56,208 bases of DNA from a virus, in IMG/VR virus record IMGVR_UViG_3300042465_002123, positions 1-56,208 of that record. One strand, written 5' to 3'. Below, one piece after another: positions 1 through 8,877 of the stretch. The notes under the pieces were generated by a model, which was given only the letters and a program-made list of their open reading frames with translations, searched no databases and was not told the origin of the DNA. How positions within the stretch are numbered: the stretch's first letter is position 1; the number at the start of each line of letters is the position of its first letter. Both the position numbers and the translations under genes were made by a program.

Positions 1-157
1 CGTCAAAGACTTGAACGTACAGCGGGTTGCCGTCCTTGTCAGATTCTTCGCGGTCTTCCAACTCTTTTGGAACACCTGTGTACGAGCCGTCTGAGTTTTG
101 AGTGACCCAGTAATACTGGTCGTCTGGGCGTACTTCGTCTTGTCTGGTGAATGTCAT
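1..157 (-). CDS. Fibre-assembly-like protein, partial (N-terminal end only)
   Basis: This is the first 52 codons of the gene that is complete at 55736-56176. It starts with MTFTRQDEVRPDDQYYW and runs off the left edge of the window. The protein sequence matches the complete copy; the two base differences are silent. It is an artefact of linearising a circular genome and not a second gene. See the complete entry for its likely role. Confidence 0.85.
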   Translation of the reverse strand, partial: MTFTRQDEVRPDDQYYWVTQNSDGSYTGVPKELEDREESDKDGNPLYVQVFD

Positions 158-189
158 GTTCTTTCCTTATCGTGCGTTAGCGTATTTGA
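1..189. repeat. Terminal direct repeat, left copy (circular closure)
   Basis: These 189 bases reappear at 56020-56208. The copies differ at only two positions: 50 is G against A at 56069, and 62 is C against T at 56081. Both changes are silent third-codon changes in the gene that crosses the junction. The simplest reading is a circular or circularly permuted assembly whose ends overlap, with the two differences reflecting strain variation. A physical terminal repeat is possible but less likely, because it would cut through genes. Confidence 0.9.
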
Positions 190-1225
190 AAGGGTTTTCT
201 GCGAAGGTCATGTAAATGTATGTTCCACCTGATGCGTTGTAACCAACCCAAGTATTGCGAACTTTAAATCCGTTTGATAACGAGTCAATTTGCACATTAC
301 CGGGAGCCGCTTCAGAATTTGAAAGATTGGCAATTAAATAATCTGGCATTGTGTTGTAAGGGTCACGGGAGGTATCCCACATTCCCCAAACTTCTGTTGA
401 GTCTGTTCTTTTAATCATAATGAACCTCGGCCTAAACCCAAGGTACACAAACGGCCCATCAGTACTGCCGTTGCCTGTGTAAGAACCAAAGGCTGAATAG
501 CCTGCTACTGGGGCAAAGCAGTAGGCAACATAATTTTTGCCAGAGCCATTCGTTGCGGCATCCCCAACAGTAAACACTGTTGAAGTCGGGGCAACAGGAA
601 ACACTGTTCCACCCCCATCCGTGGCTTTTGCGGCTGTTGAATTTAGTCTTAAATAATCACTAGAATAATTCCAGCCGGGTAAAAATCCAGCCGCCGTGTA
701 CCAATCAGTTGCTGAGTCAGTTCTGTTTTTGCTGATGATAAATACTGGTGCAACACCAAGGCCATGCCCAACAGTTTGTTGCCCACCAGCAATGCCTGTC
801 CAAGCCACCACGCTAAAGCCAGCCGTGGTATTGGCGCTCACCGAGGATGTGATGCTCCCTGCGGTGTTAGAGACAGCAGTGCCGCCTGCTTTCCATTGCC
901 ATGCAACATATGACTGACCGCTGACATTGCTGTATCCCGCAGCGTCAGCGCCTAGACTAAAACCGTTAGAGTTAAAAGATGTAAGCTGGTCTGTCCTTGT
1001 CGCCTCTGCGTCTGTAAGGTTTGAGAACAATCCTTTTGTCGAGCCGCGAACAGAGTCTGTTAGCCAGTGGTTTTCTACTGCGCCTCTGCGCTTGAACCAA
1101 ACCCAATCTGGTTGCATTGATACGCCGTTGACAGCGTTGCTGATGCTTTGAACCGCACCCGTACCCGTGTAAGTCGTAGCCGCCATCACCGTGCGACCAT
1201 CAGGAATTGCGTATGTTGTTGGCAT
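167..1225 (-). CDS. Tail fibre/receptor-binding protein, DUF7483-like
   Basis: A 352 aa protein, probably exposed on the virion tail. The sequence follows a pattern I recall from many marine and freshwater phage fibres annotated DUF7483: PDWVWFKRR near residue 39, then DSVRGSTKGLFSN, LTSFNSNGFSLGAD, VAWQWKAGG and SVSANTTAGFSVVAWTG. In the second half GYSAFGSYTGNGSTDGPFVY and GFRPRFIMIKRTD repeat the same beta-rich theme. No signal peptide or membrane segment is seen. It is the last fibre gene before the circle junction, 9 bp downstream of the glycine-rich fibre gene. The family assignment is from memory of motifs; the role as a host-recognition fibre is inferred from position and composition. 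Confidence 0.75.
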   Translation of the reverse strand: MPTTYAIPDGRTVMAATTYTGTGAVQSISNAVNGVSMQPDWVWFKRRGAVENHWLTDSVRGSTKGLFSNLTDAEATRTDQLTSFNSNGFSLGADAAGYSNVSGQSYVAWQWKAGGTAVSNTAGSITSSVSANTTAGFSVVAWTGIAGGQQTVGHGLGVAPVFIISKNRTDSATDWYTAAGFLPGWNYSSDYLRLNSTAAKATDGGGTVFPVAPTSTVFTVGDAATNGSGKNYVAYCFAPVAGYSAFGSYTGNGSTDGPFVYLGFRPRFIMIKRTDSTEVWGMWDTSRDPYNTMPDYLIANLSNSEAAPGNVQIDSLSNGFKVRNTWVGYNASGGTYIYMTFAENPFKYANAR

Positions 1226-1234
1226 TGTTGCTCC

Positions 1235-4114
1235 TTATAGGTTGTAGGTGTTTAGCGCAACGAAGCCGCTTGGGGGTGTGTAGGTGAAGGGACGCTGACC
1301 GAAATTAACAGCAAGATTCGCAGGGGTATTGATATCTTGAAAAGCTGTTATGTCTGTAGTAGATGGTAGGCCAATTGAACCTTGAGAAGTATTGTTTTTA
1401 TAGAAAGTTACAGAGCTTCCAGTAAGGTCAAGGGCCACACCAATAACATCATTGGTTGTAAATGAAGCCCCATATGCCGTAGACGAACCGCCCACGGTTT
1501 TACTGCCTGATGACAAATACTGAACAGTGTTTGTCAGTGTTGTATTTTGCACAAGGCTATCACCAACGCCAATACCAATAGCCGTTGTTCCTATTGCGAC
1601 TACAGTTACTTCCCAATAATACTTACCAGTTGATTGTGAAATAGTTCCCAGCGAGTATGCGGAGTTTGCAGAAGTTGTAGAAACTTTTAAGTTTCCGTCT
1701 GCATACGCCGTGTTTGGTTGACTCCAGCGCTGAACAAGCGGATTCATCACGCAGTAGTTCGCCGCAGTCGCACTGGTCAGCGTAGGCACATCTGTCATGC
1801 TGTCGTAGGTCGAACCCGCAGTCAAGCTGATGTTGTTGGTCGTCCAGTTGTTCCCCTGTGGGCTGAAGTCGTACCCAAGCGTTGTCGTGCTTGTCGTATT
1901 GGTGAACGGCAGATAGAAGCCGTTGTTGCCGTATGAGCCACCGTAGGTGATGGGTTGCCATACACCGTAGCTGTTGATTGTTCCAAAGCTGGATGGTGTC
2001 AGGGCTTGACCGTCAATGAAGTTGACTTCTGCCATGTAGCCGTCAAAGCCCTCATCAGCAGCATAAGTGCGCGAACTGATGCGCTGTAAAACACCACTTG
2101 CATTGATGTTGGTAGATTGGTTTAGCGTTGGATATGTAGCTGAACTAAAAGACTGCGACACCCCGTTTACATAAATAAACAAACGATTAGTAGATGTTGC
2201 TTGGGCAGAGTCGTATACCAAAACAATATGATACCAAGCGGCAGGGTCACGGAAAACCGCATTGGTAGCAATTATTGTTGTTGTGGCATTTCCTTGATAA
2301 AAAGAAAGTTTATCTGACCCTAAAAAATGCAAGTAGTCTTCAGACGCAGATGTTCCTGTTCCACCATTCAGTAGATGTTGCCCAACACTGAGAACGCCAC
2401 GTTTAAGCCAAACACTATATGTCCACTTTAAGTTATTAGTTGGCGTACCAGCAGTGCGAGATAAGTATGAGGGTGCTGTAGGGTATGCGCCACGGAACCG
2501 CAAGCTGCGGGTAAGCAGCGTAATAGGTGTCAGGTATCCGCTAGATGTGAATGTGTGGATGACATTGCCACCAACGATAGTCACAGTGCCACCAGCCATG
2601 AGTTGGGTTGCACCAGCGTAAGAGATGATGACTACGCCAGAGCCGCCTGTTCCACTTGAGCCACTCGTACCGCCACCGCCACCGCCACCGCCAAGATTTG
2701 CAGTCCCTGCTGTTCCACTTCCCGCGCCATTACCAGCGCCGCCGCCACCTGTACCGCCTGTTGATGTCCCAGAATTACGACCTGAACCGCCACCGCCGCC
2801 TGCGTAAGTGACGCTAGAACCTGAAATTGAGGACGCTGTACCGTTGCCGCCGTTGCCTGCTGTGCCTCCACTTGCCGCACTGCCTACAGCACCAGCACCG
2901 CCACCGCCACCGCCGGGGTAATTGCTGCCATCGTTATTTCCCGCGCCGCCGTTGTTACCTTGACCAGATATACCAGTTCCACCCGCACCGCCGTAAAAAC
3001 CGCCGCCGCCAGAACCACCATTTTTATCTACAGTGCCGCCGTGTTCGCCTCCGCCTCCTCCAGTTGAGGTAATTGAATTAAAAACAGAAGCCGAACCCTT
3101 ACCGCCTGAGTTTGGATATGTGCTTGAAATACCACCAGCACCGACAGTGACAAGGTAGGTAGAGTTGGGGTCGATGATTAACCCAGAGCCTGTTAAAAGG
3201 CCACCAGCGCCACCACCACCGCCACCACTACCGCCGCCACCGCCACCAGCCACTACCAAATAAGACGCAGACAGCGTTGTGATTGGGCCAAGAGTGCCAG
3301 AAGTCGTGAATGTGTGAATGGTGTTGCCGCCAGACGAAGTGACAACACCACCAGAAAATTGTTGTGCGCCAACATAGGAGATGATGACGATGCCTGAGCC
3401 GCCAAAACCAGCAGTAACAGTGCCTGTAGAGCCGCCGCCACCAGAGCCTGTGCTTGCTGTTGCGCTGGTCGGGTTAACCGCAGGAGTAAATTTAGCCCCG
3501 CTACCGCCAATACTAGAGCCACCAGCACCAACCGCGCCGTCATATGATGAGCCGCCACCGCCGCCAGCATAAGTAACAGATGCGCCTGAAATGCTTGATG
3601 CAGTTCCTGCTCCCCCCGTGCCGCCGCCAGCGCCTGTTCCCGTTCCAGTGCTTCCGCCTACTGCACCCGCACCGCCACCGCCACCGCCAGCCCAGTTGCC
3701 TGATGTTGAACCTGTGCCGCCGTTGTTGCCTTGGCCTGAAGTTGCTGTGCCTATTGCACCTGATGTTCCACCGCCGCCACCGCCTGAACCACCAGAACCT
3801 GCGGCAATAGAGTCATATCCACCTTTTCCGCCACCTACTGCGGATGTGGCATACCCACTGAATGTTGAGTTTGCGCCATTGGTGTTATTAGAGCCGCCTG
3901 CACCAACAGTAACCGTGTAAGACAAAGTTGGGTTTAAAGACACCGTGCCTGTTAAAAGACCACCTGCGCCACCACCGCCACCGCCGTTTGTGCTACTTCC
4001 ACCACCTCCGCCACCGCCACCCGCTACGATTAGGTAACTAGCACTGACGGACGCTCCCCCTGTCCAGCCAAAGGCGGCAAGAGCGGCAGCTCCAATTTTT
4101 GATAGACGGGGCAT
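1235..4114 (-). CDS. Glycine-rich tail fibre adhesin with LamG-like and SPRY-like domains
   Basis: A 959 aa protein with three parts. Residues about 24-535 are two tandem copies of a glycine-rich module, each opening with SASYLIVAGGGGGG or SASYLVVAGGGGGG, continuing through a TVTVGAGG or LVTVGAGG segment and closing with GSGIVIISY/GSGVVIISY and a NxIHTFTxSG tail. Residues about 550-720 read as a concanavalin/LamG-like lectin fold (WTYSVWLKRG, WYHIVLVYDS, RLFIYVNGV, YMAEVNFIDGQAL). The C-terminal 170 residues resemble SPRY (KYYWEVTVV, GIGVGD, DVIGVALDL, VTFYKNN, VNFGQRPF). Poly-glycine loops recall gp38-type adhesins of T-even phages. It is the likely main receptor-binding fibre; which part contacts the host cannot be told. 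Confidence 0.8.
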   Translation of the reverse strand: MPRLSKIGAAALAAFGWTGGASVSASYLIVAGGGGGGGGSSTNGGGGGGAGGLLTGTVSLNPTLSYTVTVGAGGSNNTNGANSTFSGYATSAVGGGKGGYDSIAAGSGGSGGGGGGTSGAIGTATSGQGNNGGTGSTSGNWAGGGGGGAGAVGGSTGTGTGAGGGTGGAGTASSISGASVTYAGGGGGSSYDGAVGAGGSSIGGSGAKFTPAVNPTSATASTGSGGGGSTGTVTAGFGGSGIVIISYVGAQQFSGGVVTSSGGNTIHTFTTSGTLGPITTLSASYLVVAGGGGGGSGGGGGGAGGLLTGSGLIIDPNSTYLVTVGAGGISSTYPNSGGKGSASVFNSITSTGGGGGEHGGTVDKNGGSGGGGFYGGAGGTGISGQGNNGGAGNNDGSNYPGGGGGGAGAVGSAASGGTAGNGGNGTASSISGSSVTYAGGGGGSGRNSGTSTGGTGGGGAGNGAGSGTAGTANLGGGGGGGGTSGSSGTGGSGVVIISYAGATQLMAGGTVTIVGGNVIHTFTSSGYLTPITLLTRSLRFRGAYPTAPSYLSRTAGTPTNNLKWTYSVWLKRGVLSVGQHLLNGGTGTSASEDYLHFLGSDKLSFYQGNATTTIIATNAVFRDPAAWYHIVLVYDSAQATSTNRLFIYVNGVSQSFSSATYPTLNQSTNINASGVLQRISSRTYAADEGFDGYMAEVNFIDGQALTPSSFGTINSYGVWQPITYGGSYGNNGFYLPFTNTTSTTTLGYDFSPQGNNWTTNNISLTAGSTYDSMTDVPTLTSATAANYCVMNPLVQRWSQPNTAYADGNLKVSTTSANSAYSLGTISQSTGKYYWEVTVVAIGTTAIGIGVGDSLVQNTTLTNTVQYLSSGSKTVGGSSTAYGASFTTNDVIGVALDLTGSSVTFYKNNTSQGSIGLPSTTDITAFQDINTPANLAVNFGQRPFTYTPPSGFVALNTYNL
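2599..4046 (-). repeat. Two tandem glycine-rich modules within the fibre gene
   Basis: On the plus strand the region is dominated by CCGCCACCGCCACC-type tracts, which encode runs of five to eight glycines on the minus strand. Two modules of roughly 250-260 codons can be aligned by their shared openings (SASYLIVAGG, SASYLVVAGG), matching AGGLLTG segments, and closings (VIISY, NxIHTFT). Such repeats favour recombination between modules and rapid loop change. Confidence 0.75.
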
Positions 4115-4122
4115 TTATAACC

Positions 4123-5346
4123 TCAAGCGAATTTTGTCTGTGATGCCAACACAACGTATGTGGCACTGCCTGTCTTTTGAATCACATAGGTGTAACTATC
4201 AATCGAACTTGCGTTGCCTGATGTCGGTGCAGTTCCACCCTGCCACTTAGGGGTCACCGAAGTGCCGTCAATCGTTACCGCGCTGTTGTAGTAGGCCGTA
4301 GCACCATTGGTGACAAGGAACGTAGCAGAGATGGATTCACCAGTCTGCATCATGGTGTTCAGAGATGTGCCGCTTGAACCACGGAAGTTGACCGTAAAGT
4401 TGCCAGATGCGTTGCTGGTGTAGTACAGCACAGACTGAGTCGTGACGTCGTAGTTGATAGTGCCAGTCGCCGCAGTTGCAGATATGGTGTCCACCTCAGC
4501 AATGTTTGGAGTCTTAAATGCAGACTTTGCAGATGTACCTGCGGTCTGTAGCAAAGATGTTGGAGTGGTTGTGCCAATGCCTACGTCACCGTCGGAGTCG
4601 ATACGCATGCGCTCTAGTGCTGTGCCACCCGGAGCAGTGCCAAACCGAAGTGCGTCAGTAGTGTGGTCATAGCTGATTCGACCAGACCTGTCTCCGTTGC
4701 TATCGACCCAGCTCAAAAACCCCGTTGAGTTCGTTGCGTTTTGTCGGATGTCAATATTTCCGTTGTCAGCAAGAACAACATCCAATTTTCCGCTAGGCGA
4801 AGTAGTACCAATCCCCACATTACCGCTGGAGTCGATGCGCATAGACTCCGCACCGCCTTCAGAAAAAGCAATAGTGTCAGCGGCAGGGAAGAAAATGCCG
4901 GTGTTGGTGTCGCCTGTAGTGGTGATGGCAGGCAGTAGCGCTGTGCCAGCGGAGAAGGTTGCAACGCCTGTGGCAGACAGCGTAGTAAACGCACCTGTGT
5001 TGGCTGTTGTAGCCCCTACAGTGCCGTTCAGTGGGCCAGCAAAGCCAGTAGCCGTCAAAATTCCAGTAGTAATGGTTACGCCAGAATTGTTTTGAATCAG
5101 CTTACCAGTTGTTCCGTCAAAAGTGGCAATTGCTTTGTCTGTTGCCGACGCTGGGCCAACCACATCACCAGAAGAACCTGCCGTTGACGCCAACAGAGTT
5201 ACCGTGCCAGCGCTGTTCTTGTAGTACAGCTTGCCATCAACAATGTTTATTGCCAACTCGCCGTTTGCAAGGTTTCCAGCAATAGGGACAGCCGCCGCAG
5301 TTGTCGAAAAGTACAACTGGATAGGGGTGAAATTTGTTTGAGCCAT
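4123..5346 (-). CDS. Tail fibre protein with MRIDS/VGIGTT repeats
   Basis: A 407 aa fibre-like protein. The N-terminus (FTPIQLYFSTTAAAVPIAG, then LANGELAINIVDGKLYYKN) is the attachment-type start seen in many phage fibres. Two repeats of MRIDSxGxVGIGTTxP, near residues 168 and 250, are typical of trimeric shaft regions that lead to a tip or chaperone domain. The NGTVGATTANTGAFTTLSA segment is another common shaft element, also found in the neighbouring 703 aa fibre. No C-terminal intramolecular chaperone (peptidase S74) is evident. The gene is 1 bp from the upstream fibre gene and clearly co-expressed with it. Confidence 0.8.
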   Translation of the reverse strand: MAQTNFTPIQLYFSTTAAAVPIAGNLANGELAINIVDGKLYYKNSAGTVTLLASTAGSSGDVVGPASATDKAIATFDGTTGKLIQNNSGVTITTGILTATGFAGPLNGTVGATTANTGAFTTLSATGVATFSAGTALLPAITTTGDTNTGIFFPAADTIAFSEGGAESMRIDSSGNVGIGTTSPSGKLDVVLADNGNIDIRQNATNSTGFLSWVDSNGDRSGRISYDHTTDALRFGTAPGGTALERMRIDSDGDVGIGTTTPTSLLQTAGTSAKSAFKTPNIAEVDTISATAATGTINYDVTTQSVLYYTSNASGNFTVNFRGSSGTSLNTMMQTGESISATFLVTNGATAYYNSAVTIDGTSVTPKWQGGTAPTSGNASSIDSYTYVIQKTGSATYVVLASQTKFA

Positions 5347-5347
5347 T

Positions 5348-7459
5348 TTAGAAAGTTCCTCCAGAGATGCCAGACGTTGCCGTTACTGTTGTAAAGTTTC
5401 CAGTCGTAGGCGTTGTAGCACCAACAGTTCCGTTAATGTTAATTGATGCAGTACCAGTCAGGTTGGTGACCGTGCCGCTACTCGGTGTACCCAAAGCCCC
5501 GTCAAACGTCACAAAAGCGCCAGCAGAGCCTACGTTGACCGCCAAGGCGGTCGCAACCCCAGTACCCAGCCCAGTGATGGAGCCAACCGCTGGAGTCACC
5601 GTAGTGTTGCCTGCAAGAGTCAATTGACCCTGCGCATTGACCGTGAACGTACCCACCTGAGTTGCAGAGCCATAAGCGCCAGCAGTTACCGCCGTGTTGG
5701 TGATGCTGAACTGCGTACCCGTAAGGGTCAGGCCAGTTCCTGCTGTGTACGCGCCTGCGCCAGAGAACTGTATCCACGTCACAGGGCTTGTGCCAACAAC
5801 CGTCACTGGGTCAGTCTGCACCCATCCTGTGTTGGCGTACAAAGTGCCGTTTGTGATGAATGTGAAGTCACCGCTTGCCATCTCGGCGGCAGTGTCAAAG
5901 TCAGTTGCACGAGTTAGAACCGTGCCACCAGTAGCCCATGTGTAAATGCCATTGTTGGCCTGCGTCGCTTCGTTTTTGACCAAGACACGATTGCCGTTGA
6001 GCAGTGTGTAGCCGTCCAAAACAGTCAAAGCCACCGACAAGGTCAAGGTAGCGCCAACACCAGCCGTGCCGTTGTTGTAAGTGACCGTGCCGCCAGTAAT
6101 CGAAGCAAGCGTAGCTGGCGTTGCCGCCGCGCAAGACTCATGGATGTGAAGACCCTCAGCCACCGCATCAACGTACTGCTTTGTTGCCAACTGCAATGCA
6201 GATGTTGGGTCTTGCGTGACGGCGACAGAAGTCAGGCCACCCAAAGTAAGACTCGAAGCGCCCAGAGCAATTGCAGTCGTTCCAACAGTCACAGACGAGT
6301 TGGTCAGCGATGCGTTGGCAATGTTGGTCAGCGTGTTGCTTGCGCCGCTGATGGTCTTGTTGGTCAGCGTCTGCGTTGCGGTGTTGGTTGTGACAGTGTC
6401 TGCCCCAACGGTTGCCGAAGTCATGTTGAACGCGCCACCAGTGACAGTCTTACCCGTGAAGGTCAAGGCCGAAGGCAAAGACAACGTGACAGTCGTTGTA
6501 CCTGTCGAGGTTATTTCGTTTGCCGTACCGTTGACGGTAGTCACCGCGCCAATTGAGGCAGCGCTGATAGCCACGTTAGCGGCGGTAGTCAGTTGACCTT
6601 GAGCGTTGACCGTAAAGGTTCCAACCTGAGTTGCGGAGCCGTAAGCGCCAGCAGTCACGGCCGTGTCGGCAATTGAGATGGTTCCCGTCGAGGTAATTGG
6701 GCCCCCCGTCAGACCAGTCCCGGTTGCAACAGAGGTCACGCCAGTGCCTGTCGTAATTGCCCCCCATACGCCGTTTGCGTAGCCTTCAAAGACGGCGGTG
6801 GTGGTGTTGTAGCGCAACATACCATTTACCGCAGAAACTGGACGCGAACCCGTAGCACCAATAGGCACGGTAACGCTTTCCGAACCCGGCAGCACCGGGT
6901 TGCTGGCAATCCCGATGGTTGGGTTACCTGCGCCGTTGCCGTCGGTCACGGCAATCTGGTTAGCCACGCCCACGATAGATCTGTTGGCAATGGTCGTGCC
7001 GCCGACGATAGCCAGCATACCGGTGCCCGACGAGGCTGCAATAGCGGCGGCAATGCCGGTGAGGGTGAATACGGGGTCACCAGCAACGCCGTCAGGGTTG
7101 GTGACGGCTAAGCCGTTGCCGGTTTGAAAAGAGCGCCCTGCAAGCGTATTTGTGGCCGTCTTGACCTGAAAGCCAAGGGGCGAAGAGTTCAACGCCAACG
7201 GCGCGCCGGTCAAATTGACACTGAACGAACCCAGCGAGCCCCCATCTACAGCTGCCAGCCCCGGTCCAACCGTAAAGTAGCGGCTGTTACCTAGCGTTGG
7301 CTGCGAGCCAACGGTCAGGAAAGTCTGAGTTAGGACGGGCGAGTTGGCAATAGCCGCCGTGGTCGTTTGTACCGTAGCGCCATTTTGGACAATCGGGACC
7401 GCTTCCGTGCCCGTGAGGGTAGTTGCGGTCGGGAGCTGGGTAATAGTGATGTTTGCCAT
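5348..7459 (-). CDS. Long tail fibre protein with repeated shaft motifs
   Basis: A 703 aa low-complexity, Thr/Ala/Gly-rich protein with hallmarks of phage fibre shafts: the opening ITITQLPTATTLTGTEAVPI, the TLTNKTISGASNTLTNI element, and QLATKQYVDAVAEGLHIHES (the H-x-H and KQYVDA pattern of many fibre neck regions). A 26-residue block containing TAVTAGAYGSATQVGTFTV and NAQGQLT occurs twice, near residues 277 and 603, so the shaft has an internal duplication. The end contains NGTVGATTPTTGNFTTVTA, shared with the next fibre. It starts 2 bp after the zinc-finger-like gene. Probable trimeric fibre; receptor unknown. Confidence 0.8.
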   Translation of the reverse strand: MANITITQLPTATTLTGTEAVPIVQNGATVQTTTAAIANSPVLTQTFLTVGSQPTLGNSRYFTVGPGLAAVDGGSLGSFSVNLTGAPLALNSSPLGFQVKTATNTLAGRSFQTGNGLAVTNPDGVAGDPVFTLTGIAAAIAASSGTGMLAIVGGTTIANRSIVGVANQIAVTDGNGAGNPTIGIASNPVLPGSESVTVPIGATGSRPVSAVNGMLRYNTTTAVFEGYANGVWGAITTGTGVTSVATGTGLTGGPITSTGTISIADTAVTAGAYGSATQVGTFTVNAQGQLTTAANVAISAASIGAVTTVNGTANEITSTGTTTVTLSLPSALTFTGKTVTGGAFNMTSATVGADTVTTNTATQTLTNKTISGASNTLTNIANASLTNSSVTVGTTAIALGASSLTLGGLTSVAVTQDPTSALQLATKQYVDAVAEGLHIHESCAAATPATLASITGGTVTYNNGTAGVGATLTLSVALTVLDGYTLLNGNRVLVKNEATQANNGIYTWATGGTVLTRATDFDTAAEMASGDFTFITNGTLYANTGWVQTDPVTVVGTSPVTWIQFSGAGAYTAGTGLTLTGTQFSITNTAVTAGAYGSATQVGTFTVNAQGQLTLAGNTTVTPAVGSITGLGTGVATALAVNVGSAGAFVTFDGALGTPSSGTVTNLTGTASININGTVGATTPTTGNFTTVTATSGISGGTF

Positions 7460-7461
7460 AA

Positions 7462-7803
7462 TTAAGGTTGGGTCGACAGCCCATCAAGATTACCGTTGTT
7501 TTCGGGGGTTTGTACGTTTTGCTCGGGGCTTATAACCGCACCCCCGAATGGTACCGTAACAAGGTTGCTATCGTCCACCGCAACACTCAAATCAGGACGC
7601 GGAAAACGAATTGTAATGCGCTCGGTTTGTCGAGCGGCCAGCCGGTACGGGTCCATCTCGTCAGCGCACCCCTCAGAGCACACGCGCAACCCCGGGAAGT
7701 TGGGGTCGCTCATCGCCGTGGAATGGGCGCGCTTCATCTTGCACCGATCACATACAAAGATCGCTATGTCTGAATTGCCGATGGTGTCAAGGAACAACGG
7801 CAT
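7462..7803 (-). CDS. Conserved small virion-region protein with Cys4 zinc-finger-like N-terminus
   Basis: A 113 aa protein with CDRC near residue 18 and CSEGC near residue 42, four cysteines spaced like a zinc ribbon. Between them lies NFPGLRVC; the middle contains MDPYRLAARQ and ITIRFPRPD. I recall similar short proteins next to the adaptor gene in other environmental podoviruses, but know no function. Position between the head-tail adaptor and the first fibre gene suggests a connector or assembly factor. Starts at MPLFLDTIG. Confidence 0.7.
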   Translation of the reverse strand: MPLFLDTIGNSDIAIFVCDRCKMKRAHSTAMSDPNFPGLRVCSEGCADEMDPYRLAARQTERITIRFPRPDLSVAVDDSNLVTVPFGGAVISPEQNVQTPENNGNLDGLSTQP

Positions 7804-7808
7804 TTGGC

Positions 7809-8867
7809 TTACCGGGTGTAGACGGAGACGTTCGGAGCAAGGTAGATTGGCGACTTGTCGCGCTCTTCACTTTCGGCCATTTGGAAGTACTTCTCGGCTT
7901 GGCCTTCAAGGTATTGGATGCGCGCCACGTCCACACCGGGTAGCTCTTGCGACATCTGGTGGGCCAGCATGCACTGGATCGCCATGTACCAGCGGTCAGG
8001 AATAGCCAGCTGGCCGCTAAGCGCGCCAACATCCTCGACATAGGCCGAGTACCAAATCGTCATCTGCACAAACGGATCGGACGGCGCCGGCCACAGCGTG
8101 ATAGTGGCCTGCGGTATCGTCCGGTTGAACCAGTACTGAAAGGGCTGGTTGGCCGTGAAATTCTTGTTGGGCAGGTTGGTGTAGTCGTCGCGATTTAAGC
8201 GCGACATTGGGATTTCGGTGGAGTTGTTGCCCACGTAAAACTCGGCCACGTTCAGCGTGCCGCCGCCGGTCTCGCGCATGCGGTAATACTGTGCCGACGC
8301 GCCCGGGTCGACGTCGTACCAAAGCCACTGGCCGCTTTGCCACGTGGTCACGCCGGTGTCGTACAGAGTGTTCCACGTGGAACCATTGTTTGACCACTCC
8401 AACAGGATGTGGAACGAGCCAGACGTCGCCGGCAAGATGCCGATAGAGCCAGCATAAACTGGATTGTCCGTGCCGTAGTTGATGCCAATGTTACCGTTGG
8501 GCGCGGTCTGTACATCCGCTGTAGCGATGTTGTTGTCAAAGGCCAGCGCCGCCGAACCGGAAGACGCAAACGGGTTGCCTGTTGGACGACTCATCGTGCG
8601 GTACAGCGCGTTCAGTACATCGTTGCCACCCACGGGCAGCAAATACTCGTACTGTTCAGCATTCAGGCCGTAGACCTTCTTTTTGATGGCAAAGTATTGG
8701 ATGCCCTGATTGATCAGGTTGCTCAGCAAATAAAACAGGGATTCCTTGGCCGACTGGACCTGCTCGATGGTCAGCTCTTCCGCGAGCTTACCCGCCCGTC
8801 GAGCACCGTGGTCGATGAGCGTTTGGACCGTTATGACGGTCTGACCAACGGTTCCGCTGTAAGCCAT
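7809..8867 (-). CDS. Head-tail adaptor protein with inserted discoidin-like domain
   Basis: A 352 aa protein. The N-terminal helical part (VQTLIDHGARRAGKLAEEL, SAKESLFYLLSNLINQG, KKKVYGL) and the C-terminal part (FQYWFNRTIPQATITLWPAP, IPDRWYMAIQCMLAHQM) match the fold of gp4/gp11-type head-closure and adaptor proteins that dock on the portal. Residues about 105-215 are an insertion resembling an F5/8-type-C (discoidin) jelly roll: LAFDNNIATADVQT, SFHILLEWSNNGSTWNTLYD, YYRMRETGGGTLNVAEF. Such an insertion would project sugar-binding decoration from the connector. A second, shorter adaptor is at 52440-53078. The call is from fold-level motifs, not alignment. Confidence 0.7.
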   Translation of the reverse strand: MAYSGTVGQTVITVQTLIDHGARRAGKLAEELTIEQVQSAKESLFYLLSNLINQGIQYFAIKKKVYGLNAEQYEYLLPVGGNDVLNALYRTMSRPTGNPFASSGSAALAFDNNIATADVQTAPNGNIGINYGTDNPVYAGSIGILPATSGSFHILLEWSNNGSTWNTLYDTGVTTWQSGQWLWYDVDPGASAQYYRMRETGGGTLNVAEFYVGNNSTEIPMSRLNRDDYTNLPNKNFTANQPFQYWFNRTIPQATITLWPAPSDPFVQMTIWYSAYVEDVGALSGQLAIPDRWYMAIQCMLAHQMSQELPGVDVARIQYLEGQAEKYFQMAESEERDKSPIYLAPNVSVYTR

Positions 8868-8877
8868 GTTTTTTCCT

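Noticed and set aside
1-189. Terminal repeats as transposon or retroelement ends
   Set aside because: The repeat is part of genes that continue across the join, no transposase is present, and the order is phage-like throughout.
2625-3920. Proline-rich plus-strand reading frames opposite the glycine-rich fibre
   Set aside because: They are the complement of polyglycine codons, have no ribosome sites and lie within a convincing minus-strand fibre gene.
2600-4050. CRISPR array in the repetitive glycine-rich region
   Set aside because: Repeats are short, irregular, in frame and coding; there are no uniform spacers and no cas genes.
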